Part shown: piece after piece, positions 1 through 8,987 of the stretch
How positions within the stretch are numbered: the stretch's first letter is position 1
How the letters are laid out: every line of letters starts with the position of its first letter
Assembly: GCA_009840305.1 (NCBI GenBank)
Contig: VXNY01000031.1
Span: 274,130-338,129, forward strand
Origin: Gammaproteobacteria bacterium
Lineage (GTDB): Bacteria > Pseudomonadota > Gammaproteobacteria > Pseudomonadales > Azotimanducaceae
Length of the DNA stretch: 64,000 bases
Direction: 5' to 3'
The notes under the pieces: model-generated
Databases searched by the model: none
Seen by the model: the letters and a program-made list of their open reading frames with translations, nothing else
Told to the model about the DNA's origin: nothing
Translations under genes and position numbers: made by a program

Positions 1-346
1 GCACTCGAATTCGTTGCCCGAAACCGCCGTCCCTGTCCATACCGAGGCGGAACCCAGTCACGATCACGATGTCTCCGATTTGGTATTGATCAGTATTTGA
101 TTCGAGTACTGATCCTACCGCATCGATCCCAGGCGTATGAGGATAGTCGCGAGTTACACCCGGAGCACCAGTCGCGGACAATGCATCTTTGTAATTAAGA
201 GACGAATACTTTACGTCGATCAGAAGGTCGTCTGGTGGGAGCTCCGCGACTGATCTTGTGACGATCTCGGGTCGGCAGTTACCGTCCCACTCTCGGAAAA
301 CTCGTAGCGCTCGAAACGTACTCAAGGCAGTTTTCGCCGTAGCCAT
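1..346 (-). CDS. AcuI/YhdH-family acrylyl-CoA reductase-like oxidoreductase, partial
   Basis: This is the N-terminal ~115 residues of a medium-chain dehydrogenase/reductase that runs off the left edge. Reading the minus strand from the ATG at 346 gives FRALRV, SSLNYKDAL, TPGIDAVG and GDIVIVTG, the order seen in the YhdH/AcuI family (NADPH-dependent acryloyl-CoA reductases, related to quinone oxidoreductases). The start is ambiguous. The ATG at 346 overlaps the sohB stop by 25 bases, whereas a TTG at 325 overlaps it in the compact TTGA form and gives a family-typical start just before FRAL. The nucleotide-binding domain lies outside the window, so substrate cannot be judged. It is probably translationally coupled to sohB. 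Family assignment is fairly sure; the exact reaction is not. Confidence 0.75.
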   Translation of the reverse strand, partial: MATAKTALSTFRALRVFREWDGNCRPEIVTRSVAELPPDDLLIDVKYSSLNYKDALSATGAPGVTRDYPHTPGIDAVGSVLESNTDQYQIGDIVIVTGFRLGMDRDGGFGQRIRV

Positions 347-1458
347 CTCGCAATAGACAGCATTGACGTTGCTGTTTGAGTCAGTAAGTCGGACAATTGC
401 TTCTTTGGCGGATGCCAAGTCAGTTCAAATACTTTAGCGTCGTCACACGCTTTCATGATGTATTCGTCGCTTGTCTTGATGTCATCGATCAAATTGCGAG
501 CCAAAGCGCGTTCACCATACCAGGATTCGCCGGTTGCAACAACAGATAAATCAACACTTGGTCGATGGTTTGAAACAAACTCCTTGAAGAGTTCATGTAC
601 GTCCTCTATTTCTTCTAAAAATTTCTTTCGCGCTGCATCCGTGTTTTCACCGAAAACTGATAGTGTTCGTTTAAATTCACCGGCGGTAATGATCTCATAG
701 TCAATGTCGTACTTCTTAAGTAATCGATTAACGTTTGGAATTTCCGCAGCAACCCCTATCGAACCAACTAGCGCAAAAGGTGCCGCGAGAATCTGGTCCG
801 CCACGACTGCAATCATATACCCCCCACTCGCTGCCACTTCGTCCACTGCTACTGTGAGTTTAATTCCCGCCTTACGAACTCGCATCAATTGAGAAGCCGC
901 ATACCCGTAGGAGTGTACGACCCCACCCGGACTCTCCACTTTGACGACAACTTCATCGTCTTTCGTAGCCTGAGTCAATACAGCAGAAATCTCATGCTTG
1001 AGCCGCTCCACTTTACTGGCTTCCAAATCCCCTTCGAATCCAAGCACATAAACACTTTTTTGCTTTTCTTCTGAGTCCGCCGTCTCCTCTTTTTCACCTT
1101 TATCGTTTTCTCCGACGTCAGTCTCCTCATCCTTGCTACTTGACTCTTGTGCCGTATCCGACGCACTCTTCTCCGATGAAGACTTAGCCTCAGTTTTCTC
1201 TTTTTGTTTCTTTTCCTTCTGCTCTGCTTTTCGGTGTTTCTTCACTTGACCTGGGCTAAGTGAAGCCTGCTCAATCGTCGAACGCATTGCATCGTAGAAA
1301 TCGTTTAAATAACGAACTGTTAGGTGTCCCACTTGAGTACGATCAGTAGTACGACGCATCGCGACTGAACTGATAACCGCAATTACCACTACGATGGCAA
1401 TGACTACGGTAATGGTTTGCAACAAAAACGTGAGGTAATCCCACAGTATTTCCATCAT
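322..1458 (-). CDS. sohB: SohB, inner-membrane S49-family serine protease
   Basis: Signal-peptide-peptidase-like protease of the S49 family, anchored in the inner membrane. One N-terminal membrane segment (about residues 10-33) is followed by a basic stretch, then a low-complexity Lys/Glu/Ser-rich linker (about 73-134), then the ClpP-fold catalytic domain. The nucleophile is Ser211 in AASGGYM and the general base is probably Lys263 in GEFKRT; their spacing of 52 matches the Ser-Lys dyad of short SppA enzymes. SESPGG-like (VESPGG, 174-179) and VGSIGV motifs are present. At 378 aa it is slightly longer than usual, because of the charged linker. The downstream reductase gene overlaps its end. 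Confidence 0.9.
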   Translation of the reverse strand: MMEILWDYLTFLLQTITVVIAIVVVIAVISSVAMRRTTDRTQVGHLTVRYLNDFYDAMRSTIEQASLSPGQVKKHRKAEQKEKKQKEKTEAKSSSEKSASDTAQESSSKDEETDVGENDKGEKEETADSEEKQKSVYVLGFEGDLEASKVERLKHEISAVLTQATKDDEVVVKVESPGGVVHSYGYAASQLMRVRKAGIKLTVAVDEVAASGGYMIAVVADQILAAPFALVGSIGVAAEIPNVNRLLKKYDIDYEIITAGEFKRTLSVFGENTDAARKKFLEEIEDVHELFKEFVSNHRPSVDLSVVATGESWYGERALARNLIDDIKTSDEYIMKACDDAKVFELTWHPPKKQLSDLLTQTATSMLSIARWLRRKLP

Positions 1459-1784
1459 TGAATTGGCCCTAATTTAGCGTTGATAGCGGTGGAGCTTCCA
1501 CCGAATTGAGTTAGTGTTTTAATTGGTAAGAGACGTCTATCGCAAATCGTAGTTTAAAAAAATGTTGTAAATCCGACTGATGTCAAGGCAAGGTATTGTA
1601 CAAACCATCGCGAAGGAGTAAATCACCAATATTCTTTCATGCAAGTACGCTAAGACCGTCTTGTTTTGCTACTTTCTTACCGCCAACACTTACATAAAAT
1701 TCCAACCCTAACAAGTGTGTCCTATTGCCAACGAAAACAGTTCGACACTCTCCCACACAATCCAATCGATAAAAGGATTTAATC
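1459..1784. other. Divergent intergenic region between sohB and nhaB
   Basis: This 326-base region must hold the promoters of the divergent genes sohB (minus) and nhaB (plus). I see a perfect short inverted repeat close to the sohB start (listed separately) and an AAAAGGA ribosome binding site just before nhaB. No convincing -35/-10 pair, small ORF or RNA gene stood out. Confidence 0.5.
1487..1503. repeat. GC-rich 7-bp inverted repeat upstream of sohB
   Basis: The sequence is CGGTGGA, a 3-base GCT spacer, then TCCACCG, a perfect 7-bp inverted repeat about 29 bases upstream of the sohB start. In RNA it would form a tight hairpin in the sohB leader; as DNA it could be a small operator. There is no T-run, so it is not a terminator. 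The function is unknown. Confidence 0.5.
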
Positions 1785-3347
1785 TTGGCAACTTCGTTCG
1801 ATTCCAGTCAGCCCACTGGCTCTCGTAATCTACGTTTCAGGGACTTTGTGCTCAACTTCATGGGTGATGCTCCTGTATGGTATAAGCAGACCATCGTAGG
1901 CTTTTTAACTCTGAATCTTCTGCTTTTCGGGGTTTGGAAGCTAGCGCCCGTATTTGGATTCGAAGACTACGTAACTACCATAAAAATGGTTGCTGGTTGG
2001 ATCATAGTCCTACAGTTCATCTTCACGCTAGCGATGGCGTTGCAATGCTATCCGCTGCAACCGGGAGGATTGATTGCGATTCAAGCAATTGCGATGGGAC
2101 TGGCTTCATCGGCGACCGTTTACACCGAAGTTAAAAGTGGCTTGAAAGTGATTTTGCTGTTGATGTTCATGGTGGCCGGTGTTTTCTTCATGAAAGACCT
2201 CTTGCTTTGGATATTTACAAAAATCTTTGTCAACGTGCGGTCCAAGCTGGTCATCTCCGTGTTGTTCATGTTCGTTGCTGCGATTCTTTCTGCGTTTCTC
2301 GACGCACTGACCGTAATAGCGGTAGTCATCACTATCGGAGTGGGGTTTGCAAACGTTGTTGATGGATTGTTAAAAGATGAGAGTCAATTCAGGAATACCG
2401 CCAGTCGAGAACAGTTCAACGAAGATCGTCAACAGTTCTACCACTTCCTGAGAAACGTCATGATGCATGCAGCGATTGGTACCGCATTGGGGGGAGTATG
2501 TACTCTAGTCGGAGAACCTCAAAACTTACTCATTGGTGGGTATTTAGAATGGGAATTTATACAGTTTATTGTTGAAATGTCCATAGTAACCATGCCTGTA
2601 TTTGCGATTGGACTGCTAACTTGTGTCACATTAGAATCGACGAAGTGGTTTTCTTTTGGAGCTAAGGCCCCAGAGTCGATCCTTCGAGTATTGAAGCAAC
2701 ATGACGACGAAGTAAGCGCAAAATTTTTGGGTCGCGACAAAGCAAGGCTGATAATTCAAGGACTCGCCGTAGTCTTCCTGGTTGTCGGTCTCTCGCTGCA
2801 ATGGGCTGAAGTGGGACTAATAGGACTGTCGATCATCGTGATACAAACCGCTTTTAATGGTGTGATTCGGGAACATGATCTTGGACCGGCATTCGAAGAA
2901 GCTCTACCATTCACAGCCTTACTAGTAGTATTTTTTGCGATTGTCGCGGTTATTCATGATCAACACTTATTCTCGCCAGCGTTGGCTTACATACTGAGCC
3001 TAGACCCCTCGGTCCAACCAGGGATGTTTTACATCGCCAATGGAATACTGTCTGCAATTAGCGACAATGTATTCGTTGCAACTGTGTATATAAAGGAAGT
3101 CCACGCAGCATTCATGGATGGGAATATCGACCGCGAATTGTTTGATAAACTCGGAGTCGCCGTGAACACCGGAACTAATATTCCCAGTGTAGCGACGCCA
3201 AATGGTCAAGCTGCATTTTTGTTCTTGCTGACATCGTCGCTTGCACCACGTATTCGGCTGTCGTACATGAGAATGGTATACATGGCTTTGCCGTACACGA
3301 TTACGCTAGGCGTAACTGGCTGGATTATGGTACATTTCTTTTTGTAA
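1785..3347 (+). CDS. nhaB: NhaB sodium/proton antiporter
   Basis: Polytopic inner-membrane Na+/H+ antiporter that expels sodium in exchange for protons. The 520-aa protein aligns along its full length with what I recall of E. coli NhaB: MGDAPVWYK near the N-terminus, FTLAMALQCYPLQPGG, LSAFLDALTV, GTALGGVCTLVGEPQN and NTGTNIPSVATPNGQ near the C-terminus. The start is a TTG at 1785, preceded at the right distance by AAAAGGA. It is a single gene, convergent with dnaQ with only 26 bases between them. Its presence fits a salty habitat but does not prove one. Confidence 0.95.
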   Translation: MATSFDSSQPTGSRNLRFRDFVLNFMGDAPVWYKQTIVGFLTLNLLLFGVWKLAPVFGFEDYVTTIKMVAGWIIVLQFIFTLAMALQCYPLQPGGLIAIQAIAMGLASSATVYTEVKSGLKVILLLMFMVAGVFFMKDLLLWIFTKIFVNVRSKLVISVLFMFVAAILSAFLDALTVIAVVITIGVGFANVVDGLLKDESQFRNTASREQFNEDRQQFYHFLRNVMMHAAIGTALGGVCTLVGEPQNLLIGGYLEWEFIQFIVEMSIVTMPVFAIGLLTCVTLESTKWFSFGAKAPESILRVLKQHDDEVSAKFLGRDKARLIIQGLAVVFLVVGLSLQWAEVGLIGLSIIVIQTAFNGVIREHDLGPAFEEALPFTALLVVFFAIVAVIHDQHLFSPALAYILSLDPSVQPGMFYIANGILSAISDNVFVATVYIKEVHAAFMDGNIDRELFDKLGVAVNTGTNIPSVATPNGQAAFLFLLTSSLAPRIRLSYMRMVYMALPYTITLGVTGWIMVHFFL

Positions 3348-3373
3348 GCAATCTAGGTCTGAGCTAGCTAAGA

Positions 3374-4063
3374 TTAACCACTGTTTCCGGTAATACGATG
3401 CATGTAAGCGTCGTGCGCCGCTAGTTCCTCGTCTGTTGCGTGGACCACGACTGGTTCACGTTGCACTGGAATTGACGCGCCAAGTCTCACTGGTGTGGTA
3501 TTCAAGGTTTTGTCGTCCTCAATATCGAAAAGTTCTTGTTCGCCAGATACCATTCGAATGTAAACTCGCGCTAGCAGCTCCGCGTCGACCAGCGCTCCAT
3601 GTAAGTCTCGATTACTGAGATCTACTTTAAATCGCTTACACAGTGAATTAAGATCATTGTGTGCGCCTCGATATTTCTCGCGCGCAATGGCGAGAGAGTC
3701 GACGACGTTACACAGATCCTGCAGACGTACATCTACGCCTGCTCGTTCTAACTCGGAATCTAAGAACTTACTATCAAATTCAGCCTGATGCATGACGACA
3801 TCCGCGTTCTTGATCACGTCCAAAAACTCTTCAGCAATTTCAGCAAACTTCGGCTCATTCTTCAAATCAGCCCACGTTCGGCCGTGTATTCTTACCGCTT
3901 CTTGATCGATCTCTCTTTCTGGATTTAAGTACCTGTGAAATCGAGTCTGAAGTGTAGCAAAATCCTCGATCTCAACACAGGCAAGTTCGATTACACGATC
4001 TCCGCTCTCAACGTACAGTCCGGTGGTCTCTGTGTCGACTACCACAAGACGACGGTTCGTCAA
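3374..4063 (-). CDS. dnaQ: DNA polymerase III epsilon subunit (3'-5' proofreading exonuclease)
   Basis: Proofreading subunit of the replicative polymerase, DEDDh exonuclease family. Exo I is VDTETTGL (Asp10, Glu12), Exo II lies around HQAEFDSKFL, and Exo III is HGALVDAELLARVY with the catalytic His and Asp. At 229 aa it is of usual length, with a C-terminal tail that binds the alpha subunit in homologues. It lies 11 bases downstream of rnhA on the same strand. In E. coli the two genes are divergent, so here they probably form an operon. The final residues are unlike E. coli but the length is right. Confidence 0.93.
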   Translation of the reverse strand: MTNRRLVVVDTETTGLYVESGDRVIELACVEIEDFATLQTRFHRYLNPEREIDQEAVRIHGRTWADLKNEPKFAEIAEEFLDVIKNADVVMHQAEFDSKFLDSELERAGVDVRLQDLCNVVDSLAIAREKYRGAHNDLNSLCKRFKVDLSNRDLHGALVDAELLARVYIRMVSGEQELFDIEDDKTLNTTPVRLGASIPVQREPVVVHATDEELAAHDAYMHRITGNSG

Positions 4064-4074
4064 ATCAAGTTCTC

Positions 4075-4524
4075 CTAAACGTCGCTACGGATTTGATACT
4101 TGAACGCTTCTTCTCTAGCGAGGCGATCAACAAGTTCGTTAAATTGATCCCCGGAGTGTCCTCGTACCCAGTGCCAAGTAATACTGTGTCCTTGCGTTCG
4201 GGCATAGAGTTCTTGCCATAGTTCTTTGTTTTTCACCGGTTTGCGGTTGGCCGTCCGCCAATTATTCATGCTCCAAGTGTCTATCCAATCATTAATTCCA
4301 TTGATCACGTATCGAGAATCAGTGTATAGTTGAATTTCGAACTGTTCAGTTAAATGAGAAAGAGAGGCTATCACTGCTTGCATTTCCATTCGATTGTTAG
4401 TCGTCGATGGATCTCCCCCTGAAAGTGTTGTGGACTCTGTGCCTACTCGGACAAGAGCTGCCCAACCTCCTGGTCCTGGATTTCCAAGGCATGCACCGTC
4501 TGTATAGATCACACAGGTCCTCAC
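4075..4524 (-). CDS. rnhA: Ribonuclease HI
   Basis: Cytoplasmic endonuclease that degrades the RNA strand of RNA-DNA hybrids. The 149-aa protein has all active-site elements: Asp9 in YTDGAC, Glu47 in NNRMEMQ, Asp69 in YTDSRYV, the flexible-loop His in VRGHSGD and the last Asp in NELVDRLA. Length and motif spacing match E. coli RNase HI closely. The downstream partner is dnaQ, 11 bases away on the same strand. Confidence 0.95.
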   Translation of the reverse strand: MRTCVIYTDGACLGNPGPGGWAALVRVGTESTTLSGGDPSTTNNRMEMQAVIASLSHLTEQFEIQLYTDSRYVINGINDWIDTWSMNNWRTANRKPVKNKELWQELYARTQGHSITWHWVRGHSGDQFNELVDRLAREEAFKYQIRSDV

Positions 4525-4563
4525 AATTGAGACGACCCTAAGGAAATGGACCTATTACTAAAA

Positions 4564-6474
4564 CTAAGTATCCGGCGCGAGATTGTTCTTGATTCGTGCG
4601 TTGTTGCGGAGTGCTCGCACGAACGTTCGCACGTCACGGTTTTCGTGAGATGTTTCTAAATCGGTCTGGATCGCCTGTTGGTCTATTTGAGGTAATTCAT
4701 CCCAGTGACCCTCGTGAACACCAGTTACAACAAGTATTGCCTTGTCGTTAAACACCCCATCAACATCGAGTATTTTTCGTTCACCTTCTTCCAACACTTC
4801 AATCTTGAAAGCTTCATCCCGCACGGGGTGAGGTACATTCTGATCTCGCCGATGTAGTCGGTCCACAGTGATCCATTCCACACTGTAGTCACTTGCTACT
4901 TGGTTGAAATCTTCTGTTTCCAGCAATTGTTTATAGGCGGCATCGCGATCATGTTCAGCTCGTCGAGCAGCCTCTTCCCGTCTTAAGACGGCTCGAATTT
5001 GTACACGAACATCCTCAATTGGCTTCAACTCGGGTGCTGTTCGCGATACCAATCGAGCGACGATAGCTTGTCGCTCGTCAACATCGATTACTCGACTGTT
5101 GAATCCATTCTCCAACACGTCCGGTACCAAAATTTGTTCTCGTACATCGAACGAATCCAACGCTCCTTCCCCGATGGTGCGTGTCACGTTTGCTTGTGTT
5201 TGAATTTCTTTACCAAATGCTTCAGCTACCGGTTCAAACGTCTCATTTTCATCGGCTAAGATCTCTAATTGCCGCTTAGCCTCTTCGTAATCAGGTGTAG
5301 CTATATCCTCCAGCATTTCCTGCCGAATTTCCTCGAAACGAATCTCCAGCGAGGCAGGGTCCACCTCTTGAATTTCGTTCAACTTAATCAGATGAACACC
5401 AAACTGCGTTACTACAGGTTCAGATAATTCACCAACTTCCAATGAAAACAACATGTCCTCAAATTCCGGAACAAACCTGCCACGCCCAGCAAAGTCCAAA
5501 TCTCCGCCAAATATCGCATTGGACTCGTCTTCGGAATGTTCTGCTGCAAGTTCTCCAAAACTCGCTCCATCCACAATCTGTTGTCGGATGTCCTGAATCA
5601 GCGCCATGGCGTCTTCTTCAGTCCGAGTTTCATCGACCTTAATGAGAATGTGTTGGGACTTTCTCTCCGCATTTTCTTGTGCTAAACGCTGCTCTTCCTC
5701 AAAAGCAGTCTTGATTTCTTCCTCAGAGACTTCAAGTCCTTCGGTATAGTCCGCCTTAGAAATTGTGATGTAACTCAGTTCAAAGGCTTCATCTGTCATA
5801 TACTCGTCAGAGTTTTCTTCGTAATAAGCAGCGACTTCTTCCTCAGCAGGTTCAATTTCGCTTACATAAGAATTTGCCTCGAACAGCAAGTATGCAATAT
5901 CTCTAGTCTGTCTCCCTACTCTTGCAGCATCCATCAATTCTCTTTCGGTGTAAAAAGATGTGAGCCGCTGAACGTTCCACAGAGCCTCGACAATATGGTC
6001 TTTCCGAAGTTCTTCTTCGTAATCCTCAAGAGAATATCTAAGGAACTGAGGCACTCGAGTCACGAATGCATCCTGATTAAATACGCCATCGACCTGAAAT
6101 AAGGGGTTCGCGTAAATAGTTTCTAGGTAGTGCTGTCTCGAGGAAACCATCCCTAAATCTGCTGCTTTTTGTAAATACAACTGGTGCTCGATCATCCTTT
6201 CAAGGACAGCGAAGCCGTTCACCATTCCCTCTATGGTTTCAAGGTCATATTCACCGTTGTACCTTTGGTACAGATTCATTCTCTCGTTTTGAAGCGCTCG
6301 CTCAAACGCAGACATGGGAATGTTGTAGCCATTTACCACTGCTATTCCGGGCGGAGAAAACGTAGCGAATAAATTGAAAGCACCAAACCCGAAGACGACG
6401 AGCACAAACGCGATTAGACCAAAAATAATCTTGGCACTAGTGGTTTGTGCTCGTACTCGTAATCGCTGAAGCAC
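4564..6474 (-). CDS. ppiD: PpiD, membrane-anchored periplasmic folding factor
   Basis: Periplasmic chaperone associated with the Sec translocon. A short cytoplasmic N-terminus is followed by a membrane anchor (about residues 16-36), a SurA-like N-terminal chaperone region, one parvulin-type peptidyl-prolyl isomerase domain (roughly 270-370, from KSQHILIKVDE to FGVHLIKL) and a C-terminal chaperone domain. At 636 aa the length is normal. It lies downstream of hupB, as in E. coli (clpX-lon-hupB-ppiD). The protein is strongly acidic outside the anchor. Confidence 0.9.
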   Translation of the reverse strand: MLQRLRVRAQTTSAKIIFGLIAFVLVVFGFGAFNLFATFSPPGIAVVNGYNIPMSAFERALQNERMNLYQRYNGEYDLETIEGMVNGFAVLERMIEHQLYLQKAADLGMVSSRQHYLETIYANPLFQVDGVFNQDAFVTRVPQFLRYSLEDYEEELRKDHIVEALWNVQRLTSFYTERELMDAARVGRQTRDIAYLLFEANSYVSEIEPAEEEVAAYYEENSDEYMTDEAFELSYITISKADYTEGLEVSEEEIKTAFEEEQRLAQENAERKSQHILIKVDETRTEEDAMALIQDIRQQIVDGASFGELAAEHSEDESNAIFGGDLDFAGRGRFVPEFEDMLFSLEVGELSEPVVTQFGVHLIKLNEIQEVDPASLEIRFEEIRQEMLEDIATPDYEEAKRQLEILADENETFEPVAEAFGKEIQTQANVTRTIGEGALDSFDVREQILVPDVLENGFNSRVIDVDERQAIVARLVSRTAPELKPIEDVRVQIRAVLRREEAARRAEHDRDAAYKQLLETEDFNQVASDYSVEWITVDRLHRRDQNVPHPVRDEAFKIEVLEEGERKILDVDGVFNDKAILVVTGVHEGHWDELPQIDQQAIQTDLETSHENRDVRTFVRALRNNARIKNNLAPDT

Positions 6475-6531
6475 GCTACGTTCTTGAGTTACTAATTAGT
6501 AAAAAGCAAAGTTACGGCAGAACCGAAGAGG

Positions 6532-6807
6532 TTATCCGTTAACCGATTCGTTAAGGAGTTTGCCGGCCTTAAAAACAACATGTTTCCTAGCAGGAACAGC
6601 AACGGGTTCACCCGTGCGAGGATGTCGTGCCGTATAGGCCGCGCGATGGCGTGCGCTCAAACTGCCGAAACCGGTCAATACAACTGAGTCGCCGTCGGTC
6701 AACGCCTGAGTGATACCACTCAAGACCGCGTCAACGGCTGACTTGGCTTCCTTGCGTGTCAATCCGGCTTCGTGTCGGACATGTTCTACTAAATCTCGCT
6801 TTTGCAT
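6532..6807 (-). CDS. hupB: Histone-like DNA-binding protein HU (beta type)
   Basis: A 91-aa HU-family nucleoid protein that bends and coats DNA as a dimer. It starts MQKRDLVEHV and carries the DNA-binding arm RHPRTGEPVAVPARK and the FKAGK end typical of HU. A clear ribosome binding site (GAGGT, 6 bases before ATG) supports the start. It sits between clpX and ppiD, the normal gammaproteobacterial place, except that lon, which usually separates clpX from hupB, is absent. Confidence 0.92.
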   Translation of the reverse strand: MQKRDLVEHVRHEAGLTRKEAKSAVDAVLSGITQALTDGDSVVLTGFGSLSARHRAAYTARHPRTGEPVAVPARKHVVFKAGKLLNESVNG

Positions 6808-6916
6808 GTGATTACCTCGAGTATGAAATAAAGGACAAAAAAAATTAGAGGATCAGATTAATACTGACACTCCAAACAACCGGTTTCGCCAAAACGGCAG
6901 AAACAACGAATACGCA

Positions 6917-8188
6917 TTAACCGTTCACCAAAAGAGGCTTCTTAGTGTCGTCGTCTTTGTAAATGAGCAATGAAGCGCACTCTCCGAGCACGACCTGAGC
7001 ATCGACAACGACCTTCTCCACTTCTTTGTTTGACGGAATGTCGTACATCGTATCTAAGAGAATTTCTTCCATGATGGACCGTAGTCCACGCGCGCCAGTC
7101 TTTCGTTCCAGCGCTTTTTTCGCGATTGCGCTGAGCGCATCTTGCCGAAACTCAATAGAGACATCCTCCATGTGAAAGAGCTCGGCGTATTGTTTTGTAA
7201 GTGCATTCTTCGGTTCCGTAAGGATCCTCACAAGTGCACTTTCATCAAGTTCGTCCAATGTCGCTACAACAGGTAGTCTACCCACGAACTCCGGTATTAA
7301 ACCATATCTGATCAAGTCATCTGGTTCCACTCTCTTCAATATCTTGTCGATGCTTTCCGCACTATTCGGACCTGAAACAGTTGCCTCAAAGCCAATCCCG
7401 CTATCGTCGGTTCGCGCTTGTATCACACGATCTAAACCCGCAAATGCGCCACCACAGATAAACAAGATATTGGACGTATTCACGTGCATATACTCGCCTT
7501 GCGGGTGCTTTCTAGATCCATGGGGTGGGACGGAGGAAGTGGTGCCTTCTATGAGTTTTAAAAGAGCTTGCTGAACCCCTTCACCAGATACATCTCGAGT
7601 TATCGACGGGTTGTCAGATTTTCGAGATATCTTGTCAATTTCATCAATGTAGACGATGCCCTGCTGAGCTTTTTCGACATCGTAATCGCATTTTTGGAGT
7701 AATTTCTGCAGTACATTCTCGACGTCTTCGCCGACATAGCCTGCTTCCGTGAGAGTCGTAGCGTCTGCGATACAAAATGGTACATCCATGAGTCGCGCTA
7801 GTGTTTCTGCTAATAACGTCTTTCCACTTCCTGTGGGACCAATCAAGAGAATGTTTGCCTTCGCAATCTCAACACTACTCCGATCTTTGGAACGAATGCG
7901 TTTGAAATGCGTGTAGACTGCGACCGATAGGACGCGTTTGGCGTGTTCTTGACCGATTACGTATTCGTCGAGTCTCGCTTTGATTTCATGAGGTAGGAGC
8001 AACCTCGCCAACCGACCTGGTGGTTCGGTTGGATCTTTGAATTCCTCCCGTACCATTTCAACACATACGTCAATGCATTCATTGCAAATAAACACGGAAG
8101 GACCACCAGAAATGAGTTTCCTCACTTCAAACTGACTCTTCTCGCAGAATGAACAGAACGCGCGACCGGAAATTCCGCTACCCATCAA
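6917..8188 (-). CDS. clpX: ClpX, ATP-dependent unfoldase of the ClpXP protease
   Basis: AAA+ unfoldase that feeds substrates to ClpP. The N-terminal zinc-binding domain has Cys12, Cys15, Cys35 and Cys38. Walker A is GPTGSGKT (117-124), the pore loop contains GYVGED, and Walker B is VYIDEIDK; the sensor-2 region has TGARGLR. At 423 aa it is of standard length. It follows clpP with a gap of about 160 bases, so it may have its own promoter as well as read-through from clpP. Two adjacent in-frame Met codons make the exact start uncertain by one residue. Confidence 0.95.
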   Translation of the reverse strand: MMGSGISGRAFCSFCEKSQFEVRKLISGGPSVFICNECIDVCVEMVREEFKDPTEPPGRLARLLLPHEIKARLDEYVIGQEHAKRVLSVAVYTHFKRIRSKDRSSVEIAKANILLIGPTGSGKTLLAETLARLMDVPFCIADATTLTEAGYVGEDVENVLQKLLQKCDYDVEKAQQGIVYIDEIDKISRKSDNPSITRDVSGEGVQQALLKLIEGTTSSVPPHGSRKHPQGEYMHVNTSNILFICGGAFAGLDRVIQARTDDSGIGFEATVSGPNSAESIDKILKRVEPDDLIRYGLIPEFVGRLPVVATLDELDESALVRILTEPKNALTKQYAELFHMEDVSIEFRQDALSAIAKKALERKTGARGLRSIMEEILLDTMYDIPSNKEVEKVVVDAQVVLGECASLLIYKDDDTKKPLLVNG

Positions 8189-8349
8189 AAGCTCACTCCG
8201 ATTGTAGTGTATCGAATTCGCACAAGCGGAGCGCGACTACACAAACATAGCTGGGAGACCAATGTGATTTTCATTGTCGGGAAATAAGTATAGGGCAAAT
8301 ATCCTGGAACGCACAAACAAAGTGTTGAAAAAGAACACAAACACGTTAG

Positions 8350-8976
8350 TTAAGTTGACATTTTAGTTTCTCGAGTGTTCCTTACCACATCAATTAGGCC
8401 ATATTTTTTCGCATCTTCGGGCGACATCCAAAAATCTCGATCGGTATCTTTAGCGATTCGATCTTGTTTTTGACCGGTATGATGAGCTAGCAAACTATTG
8501 AGTGTCTCTCGTAAATGTAGTATCTCTTTGACCTGAAGTTCTATATCAGCCGCAGTCCCTTCAGACCCACCACTAGGTTGATGCAACATGATTCGGGAAT
8601 TTGGTAGTGCAGATCGTTTGCCTGCGGTTCCGGAGGCGAGAAGAAATGCGCCCATACTTGCGGCCTGTCCAATACAGGTGGTCGCCACGTCCGACCGAAT
8701 ATATTGCATAGTGTCATAAATCGAAAGCCCCGCTGACACCGAACCACCCGGTGAGTTAATGTAAACGTGAATGTCTTTCTCTGGATTTTCTGATTCACAC
8801 CATAGCAATTGCGCCACAACGACATTCGCAACGGCATCGGTCACGACATCCGCTAAGAAAATGATCCTTTCCTTCAGCAATCTTGAGTAGATGTCATAGG
8901 AGCGTTCACCGCGAGCACTCTGTTCCAATACCATCGGTACAAAATTCATTCCTTGAAGGTCATCCATCGTATTCAA
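8350..8976 (-). CDS. clpP: ClpP, proteolytic subunit of Clp proteases
   Basis: Serine peptidase that forms the tetradecameric chamber of ClpXP and ClpAP. The catalytic triad is visible: Ser107 in GQAASMGAF, His132 in MLHQP and Asp181 in DTDRDFW. At 208 aa, including a short N-terminal propeptide, it matches the family. It lies 11 bases downstream of the trigger factor gene, the usual tig-clpP-clpX order, and is probably cotranscribed with tig. Confidence 0.95.
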   Translation of the reverse strand: MNTMDDLQGMNFVPMVLEQSARGERSYDIYSRLLKERIIFLADVVTDAVANVVVAQLLWCESENPEKDIHVYINSPGGSVSAGLSIYDTMQYIRSDVATTCIGQAASMGAFLLASGTAGKRSALPNSRIMLHQPSGGSEGTAADIELQVKEILHLRETLNSLLAHHTGQKQDRIAKDTDRDFWMSPEDAKKYGLIDVVRNTRETKMST

Positions 8977-8987
8977 TTCCTCTTTGT

